A stretch of DNA of 64,000 bases from Kuschelorhynchus macadamiae (taxonomy: Eukaryota; Arthropoda; Insecta; Coleoptera; Curculionidae), in assembly GCA_030620095.1 (NCBI GenBank), contig JAUTXW010000877.1, forward strand, positions 496,001-560,000, given 5' to 3'. Shown here piece by piece: positions 23,451 to 36,110 of this stretch (position 1 is its first letter; each line of letters starts with the position of its first letter). Both the position numbers and the translations under genes were made by a program. The notes under the pieces are model-generated. The model worked only from the letters and a program-made list of their open reading frames with translations, was not told the DNA's origin and searched no databases.

Positions 23451-24219
23451 ACCAACAATACCCGGCATCCATTTTTTTTTAAATAAAATTCACTTAATTT
23501 TACATTAAAAACCCCTTCTTACTACTCTCTAATACCAGAAAAAGGTCCACATTAATATGATTCAATCAGTTCTTAAGTATTTTACCCCGAAAACCCTTTA
23601 TTTAAAACCCACGCATACAATGAAGCCACTCTTGAATACGTACAAAACGATATAAAATATACCATTAGGGATACTTACCAATGCTCAGACTGCACTCTCT
23701 CTCAAACACTTTCTGTAACGACTTTACAAAAGTTCTACAATTTTTGGGAACTCTAACACACACAACACTTTTAAACTCTAAAGTTTTGATACCTAATGAT
23801 CAATTACAATATAACGTTTTCTATATAACTCATAGCTAAGCAGTGTTTTTTTGCTCATGGGCTTTATAGCACGAGCGATAGCACACATCGTAAAAAAACA
23901 CCTTTTGGGGAATTGTTATATAATAGATATTTAAGATACAAGTGGGATAAAAGCGTTATTAACATGTTAATAACGATGTATCACACGTTTATCGTACAAA
24001 ATTGTATCTAGGATCATTTAAAATCTTATCCGAGTTACATAATTTACATTTTCGTGAAAGATTACCTATCAAATATTTGAAAACCAATTACCTCTGTAAC
24101 TTCTACTTACTATACCATATCAACCAAGTAACTAGGTTTTTGTTAGAAAACATTAGATAATAATGCTGTCAAACAATTTGTCACAAAGTTCGGAACGAGT
24201 TTTATATATTTTCAACATG
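23451..24219. other. no recognisable feature
   Basis: AT-rich DNA with no supportable gene or repeat. Confidence 0.45.
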
Positions 24220-25154
24220 AGGGATTCAGATCTTCCATCCAACATCTACCGGCGTAATTTCCAGTCTTCAGCCCGAAAAATCAATGCCAAAATATGAGAT
24301 GGCCTACTACCGGTATCAGAAATAGTGTAAACAAAAGAAAATAAAATCTCCCAACGAGAAGGCCTGGTTAGCCTATTTTAATGATCTATCCAAAATTCAA
24401 AAACCATTCTCTCTTTGGGCATACTATTCTATGTTGCGGAGTGCGATGTCTATTAGAAAAATGTGGATATTAATAAATACTAGCATTTAATTATGTTTTT
24501 AAAAAGAAAGTCAGAAGGATATAGACCTACAAAATCGAAGATATTAACGAAAAACGATATAGATGTTTTTCTGCAGGAAGCTGATGATAACAAGTTTTTT
24601 AAGGCGAAAGTAGCACATATTGTTAGGCTAGCAGGAGCATGTAAAAGAGACGAGCTGACAAACTTACTCTTGGAAAATGTGAAAGATGAAGGTGCGGGTT
24701 TTCGTTTTGTAATACCATTCAAGAAGAAGCCTAAATAGCTCGAGAGTTTTTTGTAACATCAGGGGACATTGAAGGTTTAGATATTGTTGAAATTGTCCGA
24801 AATTACATCAAGTTACGCCTTAAACACGTTAATCAGGGTTGTTTCTTCGTGTGCCACTGCTTTAGAAGGTCTTCTGCATCACTATTACACAACACCTGAG
24901 TAGATATTTTGACCATAAAGAGGTACGGGAAATGGCGGACAAATACACTTGCAGAAGGATACATCGAGGCTTCGGAAGAGAACAAAAAGAAAACTGGTTT
25001 GAGTATACTCGGAAATAGGAAAAATTACTCAACTAGTGTCCAAAAACTGAATATAATTAATGCAAGTTCATCACAAGTTAAGTCAAGTTCAGCTACATCT
25101 GGTATTAATTTAAATAACTGCAATAGTTGTGTAATTAATATTTACAATAATTAG
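24220..25154 (+). pseudogene. Crypton-like tyrosine recombinase, copy 1
   Basis: Translation across three frames gives, in order: a helical N-terminal core-binding part (LAYFNDLSKIQKPFSLWAYYS at about 24371-24430); KSEGYRPTKSKILTKNDID and VAHIVRLAGACKRDELTNLL (24493-24670), where the arginine of CKRDEL fits the first catalytic Arg; FRFVIP; then FVCHCFRRSSASLL (about 24845-24887) with the H-x2-R pair; and TIKRYGKWRTNTLAEGYIEA (about 24909-24970) with the candidate nucleophilic Tyr. The C-terminus ends in the asparagine-rich NLNNCNSCVINIYNN. Part of the region between the first Arg and the H-x2-R block is deleted. Such proteins would cut and rejoin DNA as YR transposases. Confidence 0.7.
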
Positions 25155-25399
25155 TTTGTAATGCTGTATTTTAAGCAAAAATGAACGTATTTTCTTTAAT
25201 TCTGTTTTAATATTAATATTAGTAGGTATCATTACCGCATTCGTGCGATAAATGGAATCATTAGCGCACTAGTGCGGTAATACTTAACATTACCTAACTA
25301 AGTAACTAAAATCAATGTGGTAATGGCTTCTTATGTTACGATCGTAGATAAAATACTATTGTTCCATCTTGAAAATTCCACTATAGTCGAATGCGATCT
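25155..25399. other. hairpin-forming spacer
   Basis: At about 25230-25290 ATTACCGCA and its complement TGCGGTAAT enclose a second, smaller hairpin (GCGCACTAGTGCG). It might be an element end; I could not identify which. Confidence 0.35.
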
Positions 25400-25599
25400 T
25401 ATCGTGCGGGTCCAAAGGTCACCAACATTATGAATCAAATCAGAAAATACAGTGAACACCAAAATGTTGTGTGATTCTTTTATCGAGCTATTAAATCTCG
25501 ATGGGCTATTTACAAATATACAGGGAGAAAGAAAATATTTTTTTTATTATATTACGCAATATTATTAAAATAGCCACTTAATATTATTTTATATATTCA

Positions 25600-26896
<1,297 letters not shown>

Positions 26897-27119
26897 CCTG
26901 TATTTTTCGTTAGCCCGGAGTTTCTGGTACCGCGATTTTACCGATTTATTTTTATATATCAAATTTTGCCTTATAATTAATAAAAAAATTTACTTATTTT
27001 AAACACGCTTTAAAATTGGAACAAGTATTCTATAATTATTTATTGCCTACAAAATTAAAAATGTACTAAAAAAGTAAGCAAAAAATGGTGTCAAATCTAA
27101 TAAAAAAATTTTAAATTAA

Positions 27120-27350
27120 AATTCACTGGCTAATATCCAGGAGCCAGTGGCAAAAGCTCTGAGAATCGGTATAAGGAATGTACAGAAACTTGTGCATGAA
27201 AAAAAAACATAATTTACTTCCGAAGAAGATTAAGAAATATACACGAAAAAATACAAGCAAAAGACTTAAGTTACAACGCAAAAATGGATATTCATAATGC
27301 AATTTATGATTTATACACGTCAAAGACTAATATAATCCTTCAGAAACTTT
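27120..27350 (+). pseudogene. inverted fragment of IS630-type transposase N-terminus
   Basis: Plus-strand translation across frames reads VAKALRIGIRNVQKLVHEKK, matching VAKALGIGIRTVQKIVHEKK of the minus-strand gene at 28248-28652, then further matching pieces to about ITNFR. It is an inverted partial copy of the same gene about 1 kb away. Confidence 0.75.
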
Positions 27351-27364
27351 TTAATATTATAGAC

Positions 27365-28652
27365 TAAAAAATATCATCATCACTTAAAAAGTCGTCATCT
27401 TCTGAGTCGTCCTCAAATGGCGCCATGATCATTGGTGCTATTTCGACATCTAAAACTCGTTCTCAATTCCACTAATCCCATATTAATTTCTCCGTATGTT
27501 CCACAGATTTCTTCCAATACTCCGGTGTAGTATAATTTAATGAATCTTGCCAAACAATTTGCACTTCATCTGATGTAAGACCATCGTTCACGTGTTTTTC
27601 GTAATATGATTTTGCCCCAGCCCATATTAATTCTATTGCGCTAAACTGGCAATGGTATGGCGGCAGTCATAAAACCTCATGTCCATTTTCCCGTAATATT
27701 TCATCTACGGCATATATTGTTGGTTTTTTTAATAGATTATTGAAAGAAGTTCTAGTTTCAGCATATTGGGTAAAGGATTTTGTTTTTGTTTTATTAGCCA
27801 GTCAGAAATATCACTTTTCTTCCAGGATGAAGTAGGTTGTTTATTTAAGATTCTTGAATGATAAGATCTAAATTTGGAATCAGTTGTTCTTTTAACCACT
27901 TTTCAAAGAGTTCATAGTTCATATTATCATGGTAGTCCATACTTTTGGATGTTGAAGAAAACAGTAAACTTGCACCTGGGAGAAATCCTGTTCAAGAACC
28001 TGCATGCAAAGTGATGAACCGTTTTCCATTCCCACATCCCTTTTTTCCCTTGACACTTTTTGCAGACTTGTCCTGCCAAGATTTCGAACCACTTCCATTA
28101 GAAAATATCCAAGTCTCGTCTAAAAATACCACTTTTCTAAATTTTGAATTAACATTTTCCGTGTATCTATTTCTTTAAAAACTGGATACGCTGACTTGCT
28201 ATATGTGGCAATTCGCACAAAAATCTTCGATTACAGTCTTTTTTATATCAAAAACCCAACATTTTTATTAATTTTGACAACGATTTTAGTTCAATTTCTA
28301 ATATGCCTCGATTTTTTAAAGCTTCTTTTAAAACTTGAAGGGTTATATTAGTTTTTGGTATGTATAAATCGTAAATTGTATTACGAACATCCATTTTTAC
28401 ATTTACATTGTCACTTAAGTCTTCTATCTTTGGCTCTTTTCGTGTACATTTCTTAATCTTCTTCGGTAGTAAATCATGCTTTTTTTCATGCACAATTTTC
28501 TGCACAGTCCTTATACCGATTCCCAGAGCTTTTGCTACTGTCTCCTGGATATTGGCCAGTGAATTTTCATTTTCGTAATATTTTATTAGATTTAATACCA
28601 TTTTTTTCGCTTGTGGATGCAAAAAACCCGAAAGTTGTTTTCTATTACTCAT
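27365..28652 (-). pseudogene. IS630/Tc1-type transposase, broken
   Basis: The N-terminal 134 codons (28652-28248) start MSNRKQLSGF and carry a helix-turn-helix-like segment (VAKALGIGIRTVQKIVHEKK, about residues 39-58). Downstream pieces in other frames include VVRNLGRTSLQ-like and GMENGSSLCMQVLEQD sequence near 27985-28075, GHEVL followed by LPPYHCQFSAIELIWAGAKS (about 27620-27690), then TPEYWKKSVEHTEKLIWD (about 27485-27535) and an acidic tail. The LPPYHC...IELIWA block with its Glu is the usual last catalytic region in this family. Many stops and indels: not functional. Confidence 0.78.
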
Positions 28653-28860
28653 TTTGTCACTGAGTTGTCAATTTGACTTTGAAGTGACATCGCTCAAAAA
28701 TTTTTGCAACTGCTGGTATTTATCCTCTTTTTTTCATATGAAAATATCATAGGTCTATCTAATTTATCTTCTGGATTTTATGCAAAAGATATGATTACAC
28801 GTAATAAAAGAAAAACAAACTTAAAGTTTGTCGTTGATAAATCGTATGACCCGCACGATA

Positions 28861-29465
28861 ACACTGCTTCGGTCATCAATTAAATACTTCACAAAGTGGC
28901 ATTTATAAGTTGAGTGACTTAATGTCTAATACCTTAAATATAATGTCATTTTACTGGGTCTAACTCGCCCTTATTTTCGAACTTCATCCCAAAAGTTTCT
29001 CGTAACCGCACCATTTCTTCATTAATCTCATTTAAATGCCGAATAAATAATTGTGTCAAATTCGGTAAAATCCTCTTAATTTAAATAAATCGATATTTAA
29101 AAGTTGTTTGCTATATCACAAAGAAAAGAACTCATTTGATTTCTTCTTCCTTTATTTCTATTTATCCAAGTACGTACAAAATTCACTTACCAAATGACAC
29201 CAAGGACTTAATATGAATATCGGAAATCATCAAATTGAAAAATTCATATATCGTAAACTATTCGACAAAAGAAGATAAACCCAAATGAGTTTTTTTCGTG
29301 GTGTAGCAAACAACTTTTCTGTATAATGTTTTTCTCAATTGTTAATTGTTGCTGATAACAAACTAGATATCTCTTTTTATCATAAATTCCAGTTTTTATG
29401 ACAGAACAACATATTATTTTTTTACTTTTCCACACACATTTTAGCTTCGTCCGATGATGATATAG
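28861..29465. other. no recognisable feature
   Basis: AT-rich flank between the IS630-type element and the second Crypton fragment. No gene supported. Confidence 0.4.
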
Positions 29466-30495
29466 TAGAATATATTCTATAAACAGCAGGAAATTTAGGT
29501 TTATTTCCTGAAAAGTCCAAAATCAGGAATTAAAAGGAATATAGAGTGCCTTCAAGTTGGTGTACAGAAAGAAAGAGATGTAAAAAGTTTAATTAAAAGA
29601 AGAAGTCTTTCTAACTCATTTTGTAAACCTTTCCAAACCAAGCATCCGATTTACTCTTTGGTTAAGAAATTCAACGCTAAAAAGTGAACTTGAAAATTTA
29701 AAAAAATCTAATCATAAGCAGTTATTCTAAATTAACGTCATATCTTAAAAAGAAAAACTTTGGATTCGAGCCCTAAAAAGCTACCTGACGATATTTAATT
29801 TGTAACAAAAGTGATAGCTTTATTTGGTTTCGCATGGGCATGTCGAAGAGGAGAACTTGTCAGAATACTAGTAGAAGTGTCTTAATACCTATATAGGCAA
29901 ATGATACAAAATATACATCATTCTACAGGAAGTATGTTAACGTTCGTAAATCTAACACTCCACATAATAAACTTTTCGTTAATTACAGAAAAGGTGTATG
30001 GTATGTACTGTTCAATGCGCAGATAGGGGTGAGTATGTTTGGGGAAATGCCATCAGAAATAACTGCATATCTAGATCTTTCAAATTCAGAATTAAATACC
30101 GGCCATTCCTTCCACCGATCTTCGGCAACCAAGTTAGCAGAATGTGGTGAAGGAATAACCAATATCAAGAGACTGGGGGGATAGAAATCTAGCTCGGTAG
30201 CGAATACTTAGAAGAATCTACAAAACTAAAGAGAGATTATGTCAAATAAGATCTTATGTCAAAAATCTTGCCCAAATGGCGCATCAAATGGAACATCAAC
30301 ATCAGTTTTAGCACCGTCCAAACTGATTTGACCTTGCCGACTTCCAGTAATATTTTCCAAAATGATGAGGTGGAATCTATTTCGACTGAACCCACATTAG
30401 GGACCTTCAGAACTCAAAATCTATTAGCATCAGCTATCAACCTTCAAAACGCAACAATCTGTTTATTTGTTATAAGTAATTTAAATAATAAATAG
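29466..30495 (+). pseudogene. Crypton-like tyrosine recombinase, copy 2
   Basis: Pieces in several frames: VIALFGFAWACRRGELVRIL (about 29812-29870), where CRRGEL carries the first catalytic Arg; then NTGHSFHRSSATKLAECGEG (about 30095-30155) with H-x2-R; then TNIKRLGG, SSSVANTYLEESTKLK (about 30158-30235) with the candidate Tyr; then a long hydrophilic tail (30256-30495) ending in ATICLFVISNLNNK, similar in position to the Asn-rich tail of copy 1. It differs enough from copy 1 to be another lineage. Frameshifts and an in-frame stop make it inactive. Confidence 0.68.
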
Positions 30496-31097
30496 TAATT
30501 TATATACTATTATTTCCGCTTGTTATTAAAAATAAAAAGTACATTGATAAATTGATCTTTTTTCCTCGGGCTTGTAGAAAACCGTCTTTTCAACACTTGA
30601 TTGCTTGCTAATGTTCGCGTACGGAAACGAACCACTTTCTGCACTAACTTTGCAGTAATTATTTTCTACGACTGCTAAAAAAAATACAACCAAGAAGGTC
30701 TAAAAACGAATAATTGTGCATGGGTTTAAATTGGTCATTGGTCAGCTCCCATGTGAAAAATACAGGCTGCTTTATGTTTTATTTTATACAACGATATACG
30801 AGGCGTATTTGATTGAGTAAGGGGTTCAGTTCAAGATGGTCTGTTATGTTTCAGTACGATCACATAAACCGAACTAAAATTTAATAAGATTATCAAGCAA
30901 GGTTTGGAAGAGAAGAAAAGAAAAGTATTTGTCGTTGTGTATTAGACACTTATTAAATTAATAAAGATGCAACTATTTTAGTTAAATTGAATATTTTTTT
31001 TATGAATCTTACCAAGACGACTATGCCATGTCCTATCAGGAGATACATCCTAAAGAAATAAATCTTTAACGTTAATATTTTATTTATTTATTTACCT
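30496..31097. other. no gene; third GAAAAATACAGGCT site
   Basis: Contains GAAAAATACAGGCT at 30755-30768, the same 14-mer that flanks the long (TA)n tract. No open frame of note. Confidence 0.5.
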
Positions 31098-31105
31098 ATT
31101 AAGAA

Positions 31106-32384
31106 CAGTGGCGGCTATTCAGGTGAAGTAGGTGAAGTGCTACTTCACCAGAAAAAATAAACAAGCAAACGTCTAACTATATTTATCTTCTACATTGAAC
31201 GATTTAAAGGGTGCTATACGAATTCCATTATATTTATTATATATTTCTTAAAATTTAAGTTTTTACATTCATTTATTCACCTAATTGGCAAAAAATTAAC
31301 TGTACTTGTCGAATAAATATTTTACTTGACCGTTGGCGGCATGTTTTTTTAAAACTTTCAATCGGACTTTATTATAACAACTATAACAGTGGCGCAAACC
31401 GCTTTGACTTTGCTGGAGATGCTATGTTTAGTTTACGATTTTCCTACTACGGTGCCATGACAACGCTTAAGCGATGATTTCCAGAGCACGGAAAAATAAT
31501 GTTAACCAGCGCCACCCACACCACGTGTCGTTCAGTTTGAGGTGGTTGTTTACTATCGATGGAAGGAACAAGATCAGAGTTTTAATCGTCATCCTGGTTT
31601 TCGGCGTACAAATGGTTATGTAGTAGTCAAATATTACAAAAATTGTTTTGCTGACCTTGTTTACTAGTTTCCAATAAATATTGAGTGTGGAATAAGGAAC
31701 GATTTGCAGGTATGTTAAATATAAGAAGGTCTTTGCATAAACATGAAGACTCGGCGGAGCATTTAAAATGCGAATTAATGCTGGAAACATTTGTAAAAAA
31801 TGAAAGCATTAAAGCTGACCCTTTAAAAGAAAATGCTAAACTATATAAAATACATTTTAGCGAAAATGTCTGATTAAATAGAGTTAGTCTTTCGCGGCCA
31901 TGATGAGAGCAGCCAGTCAATAAACAGGGGGAATTTTAAAAAGCTTCTAGGTTTATTAATATCGACAAGTTCCCAAGAACTAAAAGATCATCACGAAAAA
32001 ATTTAAAATGTTTTTACTGGTGACTGAAAACTATTCAAAACGAAAAAATTGAATGCATTTCTGGTTATTTATATGATCATGTAAAAAGGGATCAAATTGT
32101 GGACCAATTTCACTATAAACATAAATTAATAGGGCAATGTTACGATGGCGCAAGTGTGATGTCTGTCATCTAAATGGCCTTCAAAAAAAGAAAAAGCGTC
32201 GCAGGCTGTATTTGTCCATTGTCTTGCTGCAGTGAAGGATAGGAGAATTGATTTAGTATACAAAATTTCGGTAAATCGTAAAAAAATATTCTACCCCTTC
32301 CACATTTAAAAAAAATCTGGAAAAAAATTATTGCGATATTTTTTTGCTTCATTTGCACTTCACTTGCTTTTTCACCCGCGAGTG
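31106..32384 (+). mobile_element. internally deleted hAT, copy B, with 8-bp TSD
   Basis: The left end CAGTGGCGGCTATTCAGGTG matches hAT copy A. The right end also matches it, but the last bases of the inverted repeat are lost (GCGAG followed directly by TG). ATTAAGAA flanks the element at 31098-31105 and 32385-32392, a perfect target duplication. Most of the transposase is missing; pieces matching 3270-3770, 4015-4180 and 5230-5380 of copy A remain in order. It is a non-autonomous derivative of the copy A family, inserted as an independent event. Confidence 0.9.
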
Positions 32385-32392
32385 ATTAAGAA

Positions 32393-33310
32393 TATTTTAG
32401 GTTATATCGATCCCACTGATCTTATAAAATATCAGAATCACTTAACAGCGGACTGGATCAGTAGGAATGTGGAAGAGGAAAACTGATATTTTTTTGCCAA
32501 GCAAACATGATTCGACCTGATCATGTGAAATGAATACACCTATGGTTTATGGTTGCTCAGTTAGTGTGTGTATTCTACATTTCAACGTTAAATGTCAAGA
32601 ATATTTTTATATCATTAAAAATTACATTGTCATGTAAGAAATTAATGGTACACAATAATGCAATCGTAAAAAATAGTGTGTATAAAACATTTCAAAACCA
32701 CTTTTCACATTCATTTGATTTTTCATACTGTAAGTGCTGCTGTGACTCTCACATACATAAGTTTTCAAAACTTACAATACAAAATATACTATTTATTGTG
32801 CTTTGTTGTATATTTAAAATGCTTTTAACTAAAACGTGCATAAAACTAATTCAAATATACTAAGAATAGTCCCAATGACGCCAGTCATACTATACTTACG
32901 TCCGATGTACAATGCAGAGAGTAAGGTTTCCCCTATTCCAGAACAAATAATACCTTTTAGGCTTTTTAATAAGTAATATCATGCGTGTTTGCGTGATTTA
33001 TGTCGGAAAGCGGCAAGTGAAAGCAATTTCATCCCTTTTCCTTTTATAAAAAGGGTGAAATATTAAACTCAGGTGTGTTTTAAAACTAACAAAAGAAGTG
33101 GATTTGATCCAACAGTTTTTGTGAAGCTTTCATTGACTAACACTGAAAATGCAACACCTTGATTTTTCCCATAAGATGCAATACAAACAGTCCTTGTGAT
33201 CGAGGTATCTGCTTTAAAAAGCGAGATATCAATCTGATTAAAAAAAAAAACACAATGTCAAGAAGGCAATCATGGTTCTCGGCATTAAACCGTGTGACAA
33301 TGGAATTACT
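32393..33310. other. no recognisable gene
   Basis: AT-rich. The 104-codon plus frame 32549-32863 is hydrophobic, Cys- and Phe-rich, and resembles no family; I treat it as chance. Confidence 0.4.
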
Positions 33311-33353
33311 ATCCGACGTTTTGCCTTCGATTGCACGAGGTATCTTCAGGGAT
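33311..33353 (-). ncRNA. PLE-type hammerhead motif, partly decayed
   Basis: Minus strand: AUCC, core CUGAAGA, extra U, an imperfect stem II (CCU and AGG around a longer loop), CAAAA where CGAAA is expected, ACGU, C, then GGAU pairing fully with AUCC. The four-pair stem I and intact CUGAAGA support the call; the G-to-A change in the second core segment would disable it. Confidence 0.42.
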
Positions 33354-34095
33354 TTTTACTCCACGTGTTGTGTAGACCGTAACCCGTATCTTTATTGAAG
33401 TTTTTTTTTATACATTTAGAAATTTTATTTAAAATATGGACAGTGGTGTGCTGGTGTTCAGCTATAGCAAATTGAGCAATTTATTTTTTTTTAATACATC
33501 ATTCATGTTCCATAAATCCAGTGGATACTGATATGTTTCTCTCACATATACTCACTCTGTTTGAAAAGATAAAACTTCTTTCGGGGATCACAAGCATTAT
33601 CCAAGTAATCGTCCTGTTTTGCCATGTATATAGACAAAAAACAACACTACCCAACGTTGGCTACTTATCATTCTCCTTTCGCGGATCTAGATTACTATAT
33701 CTTTTATTATATAATATCTTAAAGTGTAATAGCTATTTCCTTGCAGAGTTTCGATCAATTTCAATGTTAGAGAATTGGAACGGCTATATGGGATCCGTTG
33801 GACTATATAGGATCCGTTGGACATCCCAATTAACAGCAAATGTATCTTCAAAAATCAAATTAAAGATAGTTATGGTGATATTATGTTCCCTAAGATGTAT
33901 TAAATATTATAAAATTTACATATAATAACTAACCCAAAGCATATTATACAGGGTGAATTAAATATTAAAAGCTAATAAAGATAGAATGTGAATCAACCAA
34001 AAAAAAAAAATAAACAAACTCTCCTGGGATTATTTTTAGCCATAATATCATTTGTTATGAGCGCAGTTTCCGCTTTGTTAGTAGTTTAATTATGT
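33354..34095. other. no recognisable gene; short tandem repeat at 33783-33820
   Basis: The 134-codon plus frame 33521-33925 has no family resemblance. It includes a duplicated GGATCCGTTGGACTATAT-like 18-bp unit. A cagggtg-type end lies near 33951. Confidence 0.4.
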
Positions 34096-36110
34096 TATAT
34101 AACACAGGCCAACACACATTGTGGTGCCTGCGATTTTTTAACTGTTCCTGGGTGATTTTTGGATGCAGAATGTAAAAGAGTTCTCAGATTTTGTCTATCA
34201 GATCTAGTTTTTTTTTAAATTGTGTATATATTTTACGTTATAACTGTTATAATATATAATATTACTATTGCCAGTTAAAAAAACAAAGACATGGATTTAA
34301 GTATTTATTGCAAAAACTTAATTTACATAATTACATTAGTCACTAATCATATAAAAATTTTCTTTTATACGACTTTCTAGAATGGAGTTTACGAGGGCAG
34401 TCTCGCTGAAGGCTCCAGCAGTAGTCCGCCATCATGTGGCTATCCCATCGTCCTTGATAACGATCTTCCATAGTTTTAATATCCTGATGGAATCTTTCCC
34501 CCTGTTCTTCACCTAAGTTTTCTGGAAAACGATCTAGGTGGCTGTGGAGGTAGTGAACTTTTATACGCATGTTACACCCCAGAATATTAAAATTTGAAAG
34601 CATAGTTTCACTAATTCTACGTAATTCTCTGCTTTATGATTGCTAAGAAAATGTTGTACTACTCGAACAAATGAACACCAAGCGTTAGATTTAGTGTCGT
34701 TCATTGATGTGATAAATTGTGGATCTTTAACAAGTTGCCTTATTTGAGGACCATCAAATATACCAGCTTTTAGTTTTTCCCTGCTAATGCCAGGAAATTT
34801 ACGTAACAAATACCCAAAACAATTTCCATCTCGATTTAAAGCCTTCACAAATTGCTTCATTAGGCCTAGCTTGATATGCAAGGGCGGAAGTAAGATTTTT
34901 TCTCTTGAAACCAAAGGTTCGTTGATCACGTTTTGTTTTCCTTGAATCATGACATCTCTTGAAGGCCAATTTTTGTTAACCCAGTGCTCATATTTAGCTC
35001 TGCTGTCCCAAAGGCACAAAAAACAAGGATATTTTGTATAACCACTCTGCTGTACAAGGAGGAAGTTAACCATTTTTAAATCAAAACAAATTGACAACTG
35101 ATGTTCTTAGTATTTAATTTTTCTCAAAACTAACGCAATTGTTTCATATTCTTCCTTCATGGTAGTAGAATGACCAATAGGAATTGAGCCATATTTGTTA
35201 CCGTTATGTAAAAGAACACATTTTAAACTACATTTTGAACTGTCAATAAAAAGGCGCCAATCATCTGGAGTGTATTCAGGCAGACCCATTTTTTCTAAGA
35301 GCCCTTTTATATTGTTACAGAATACCAACTCATTTTCCTGAGCGAAAAAAGGCAGCAGATCCTTATCTCTTTTACGATAAAATGTAATATTAGTAACTGG
35401 ACAAAGTAGATTTTTTTCTTTTATTCTGGATGCAAGTAATTCAGCGGATTCCTTTGAGAGATTCAGGTCTCTTATAAGATCGTTTAGTTCTTCTTGATTG
35501 AAACACTGCGGAGTTGCTAAATCTGCTTCAAATTCGCCGTCGTTTTCTGGTTGAATTATTTGAACTTCGTCAGACGTTGATGTTTCTGTATCATCTTCTG
35601 TCAGTCCGGGTAGACTGCTGAATGATGGAACAGGTATTTCTTCCGAATGCGCTACAGGCCTTCTTGCAGAATCTAGATCAGGATATGTCCATTTGTGTCT
35701 ATTGTTTCTATTTATGCCTTTAATATTAACCAGACAAAAATAGCAGTCGTCATGACCAACCATTGGTACACCAAACTTTAGGCACTTCCTCTTTCCAGTT
35801 GTCCACTGTAGCGAATGTTCAACACATGTTTTATATATGGAATGTGGGGCCCAAGATTTATCTTGATCTCCTAAATAAACACCAAAATAGGCAAGATAAG
35901 CTCTTTTCATAAAGTCAGAAATCGTTTTTCTGCTCTCTTTCAAAGTGTATTCACCACACACATAACAAAAAACATCGGGATGTCTTGATACTATAAAACG
36001 ACCAAAATGTACACAAAATGATAGCACAACTTTACTTGGGAAAACACAGTAATATACTAAATCGAGTACAGCCAAGCAGGTATAGAAGGATCGGGTCATA
36101 GGCAATTACA
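34096..36110 (-). mobile_element. unclassified TIR-element family, copy B
   Basis: Carries the best preserved copy of the protein also found at 12.5-14.0 and 52.3-54.0 kb. The left border is uncertain. The sequence TAACACAGGCCAACA at 34099 resembles the inner part of the other copies' termini, but I found no matching inverted end near 36.1 kb, so borders are approximate. Confidence 0.5.
34343..36105 (-). pseudogene. TIR-element protein, copy B, nearly complete
   Basis: A 332-codon frame (36105-35107), a 178-codon frame (35097-34561) and an 86-codon frame (34603-34343) follow one another, broken by one stop and one frameshift. In order: a hydrophobic lead of doubtful origin; FCYVCGEYTLKESRK (paired Cys); APHSIYKTCVEHSLQWTTGK; LKFGVPMVGHDDCYFCLVNI (paired Cys); an acidic linker; LNDLIRDLNLSKESAELLAS; WRLFIDSSKCSLKCVLLHNG; YPCFLCLWDSRAKYEHWVNK; ILLPPLHIKLGLMKQFVKAL; then HYLHSHLDRF, EEQGERFHQDIKTMEDRYQG and MMADYCWSLQ near the C-terminus. 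FIDSS, the later Asp residues and GERFHQD would suit an RNase-H-like DDE fold (inference). No characterised relative is known to me. Confidence 0.75.

Noticed and set aside
33521..33925. 134-codon plus-strand frame
   Set aside because: No family resemblance, hydrophobic AT-driven composition, contains a short tandem duplication.
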